Origin: Plectrocnemia conspersa
Taxonomy: Eukaryota; Arthropoda; Insecta; Trichoptera; Polycentropodidae
NCBI GenBank assembly: GCA_009617715.1
Contig: VTFK01000225.1
Span: 1 to 64,000 of the forward strand
Direction: 5' to 3'
DNA length: 64,000 bases
Shown here: positions 61,671 to 64,000 of the stretch, piece after piece
Layout: every line of letters starts with the position of its first letter
Numbering within the stretch: position 1 is the first letter of the stretch
Notes under the pieces: model-generated
Databases searched by the model: none
What the model was told of the DNA's origin: nothing
Seen by the model: only the letters and a program-made list of their open reading frames with translations
Made by a program: the position numbers and the translations under genes

Positions 61671-64000
61671 TTATTATAAAATAAAATAAAATACGCTTTA
61701 AAAATCTGACGTGCTCAAGATGCAGAGATTATATTTTTTAAAAAGTTTTTTGCCAGTATGACTAGCAAATAAAAATGGTACTGTATAGTTTTTTAAAATA
61801 AATATCATAAGAATCCTAAGATATTTAGAAACAATTCTACGTACCATTAATTTAGTAACCTTACGCTTGTTTGCCTTTAATGTATGATGTATGAGAATAC
61901 TTTTTACGGTGTCTTAAGTAAATGATATAAAACCTGCAAAATACTGTTTGCCTAGTTAAATAAAATCAATTATTAATTACTAAGTTGGTTTAAGCTGGTT
62001 TAATTTTAGTTTTTAGAATGTTTGCCTTGTTTTGTATTTGTAAATCACAGTCAAATTTCTAAGATAAACATTCAAAGCTATAAAGATTGCTGAATAAAAT
62101 GAGTTTTGTTCTTATTTTTTGCTGGATTCCAAATTTTTTTATTTCATATATGTTTAATATGATTTGATGGTATTCCCCAATGCGTCATGTCGGACTATAA
62201 TAATCTTACGTGTTAAGAAGACATTCTTTCATACAAAACTTTTGCTTCGTTCACGCGCACGCCTATTTGATAAAATGTGACCAAGAAGTCTTGCTAGGTA
62301 AAATTAAAAAAAAATTAGCTAGTGTCAAAACAAATCCAAAACAAGATTTTCACTTAAAAAAAATAATTTAGATATTGAAACCAATACGGATTATTTTACT
62401 ATAAATAAGCAGTCTTAAATCTTTCACCGAAATTGTGAGATTCACTCAGTCCGGGGCTAAAAATTTGTATGAACTATCCACTTGTAAAAACCTCGATCTG
62501 CGTAATATACGTTTATAATTGTATTTAGAATTATGGTCAGTCGTCGAGAGAATAATCTTCTCGTCGATTGACCTCAAGAGTCAGCTTGTTTGGTCTCTAC
62601 CAAATGGACTTTGCTCAATTGCACAGTTTACAAGTTTTGCTTATTGACATTGTTTATGTATCTGTATAATATTTTATTTCCCAGTTCCTGAGCATGAGCC
62701 ATTAACCTGAATGACTATTTAATTTATTTGATGGTAAAAAAACAACCCGCGTTTCAAGCATCATGTTTATTTGTTTATGGATTAGAATGATTTTGATTTC
62801 TTTTATGGTAATATATTTTTGAGTAATTTTGTGTATATGTAATATTAAAAATCTTATTTTTTAAATTTACTTTATTATACAAAGTTTTAATTTAAATATA
62901 AAAATGCAAAAAATCTAAGTAAAATTCCAAATCTAACAGATGTATGTATGTGTTTTTTAATCGCATATATATATAGGTAAAACCATATGTGAGATTAAAA
63001 AGCGTGTTTTAGATTTCAAAAAAATACGTTTAATAAATATAATATATGATTAATAAAAGGACAATGCTTTTTTGCTACCTTTTATAAATCTTTAATTTCA
63101 TAATCGATTAATAAATTAGTAATAAATAAATAAAATATATTACACAATGCAGATAATTTTAATGGTCAAAATATTATTTTATTATGCATACCAATATTTA
63201 TAAATGTACACAAAAAATAATTTCTAAAATAGTAGTTTATTATTTACAATGAACTTAAAATTAAAAAAAATTATGATACATATCATATTATGTAAAAAAA
63301 AAATAGAAAAAATTGCGTCTAGAAAAAGCCGGAAACATTAGTTATATTTATTTAATATTCACTATCAAATATTTTTAACCTTTTTACTTTTTCTCATGAT
63401 TTTTTTTATTGAAGTGGCGTGTTTCTTTATTTCTGATATATAAACATATATTTTTAAAACAGATATTATTGATTATTTTTTTAATTTTTTATTATAAAAA
63501 TCTTGTTTTTACGAAATAATACGATTTTTTAAAAAGCTGCTGTTTTAAAACACGATAGCGGATTAGTTTATTTAACAAATTTATAATAATTATAAGTATA
63601 TATTCACAAGAGGCATTTTAATAAGTTTCATGTCAATGTGATTAAAACTACGGTGGTTATCGCGTCCTCAAAAACCCATGTGAATGACCAAAAAATAAAA
63701 TATCTTTTTTATAAATTATACTTCTAAAGAAATCTCATTAACATCAAACACTACATAAAATATTCAATTTTTTTCCCTTGATTATATATGGGTCATATGT
63801 ACATATGTGTGCTTAATAAAGCTACAAATTTGGTAAATAAAAAAAGATTCACTATTTTAAACGTGCTGTTTAATGTTGATTAAATGAAAATGCCTTTGTA
63901 TTTTTTATATAAATACATTTATATGCTACCAAGGTATTTAAATTAATATTTATTGTGTTGAGATAGTTATGAATTTATTACAGTAAAGTTAATGAAAAAC
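61671..64000. other. AT-rich DNA with one hairpin
   Basis: GGTCAGTCGTCGAGA (62535-62549) pairs with TCTCGTCGATTGACC (62559-62573): 13 Watson-Crick pairs, one G-U and one mismatch around a 9-base loop. The rest is A/T-rich with slightly GC-richer patches near 62160-62300 and 62440-62660. Confidence 0.45.

Overview
This is an AT-rich, almost gene-free stretch of insect-like nuclear DNA. Lepidoptera fits best, but that is an inference from base composition and from the mix of jockey/CR1-like and hAT relics; no diagnostic host gene is present. No intact multi-exon gene can be supported. Nearly every open frame above 60 codons is a chance frame, because TAA/TAG-poor runs are common where GC-richer DNA interrupts the AT-rich background. 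I found no tRNA, rRNA or CRISPR array.

The recognisable contents are mostly dead mobile elements. Four hAT-type ends are visible (near 715, 10450, 29281 and 35720), two of them with transposase fragments: a BED-finger N-terminus at 1-559 and a mid-catalytic piece at 10085-10381. Five non-LTR retrotransposon reverse-transcriptase relics lie at 750-1165 (plus strand) and at 7309-7430, 42430-43080, 52380-53343 and 59030-59240 (all minus). There is also a tRNA-derived SINE-like head near 42030-42097, a foldback element at 2377-2593, and a retroposed-looking poly(A) end at 13950-13994.

Two stretches look like host-type coding sequence without being recognisable. One is 3460-3850 (plus), a frameshifted reading that ends in a charged Lys/Glu tail and is followed by AATAAA. 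The other is 59978-60256 (minus), 92 open codons with no start codon, a possible acceptor inside and AATAAA downstream. A weaker one lies at 45500-45920.

The rest is a landscape of about twenty islands, roughly 250-600 bp each. They are visibly richer in GC and CpG than the DNA around them and carry palindromes and transcription-factor-like motifs. They look like conserved non-coding or regulatory elements in a gene desert or very long intron, though conservation cannot be judged from one sequence. The most notable signals are a gapless 148-bp duplication inside this landscape (36002-36149 and 37369-37516), a degenerate ~15-bp GCGCTYWTTTGNCA array (27922-28072), perfect hairpins at 26656-26694 and 28614-28646, a pre-miRNA-like hairpin at 38684-38735, and one GAGA-type 12-mer shared by three distant islands.
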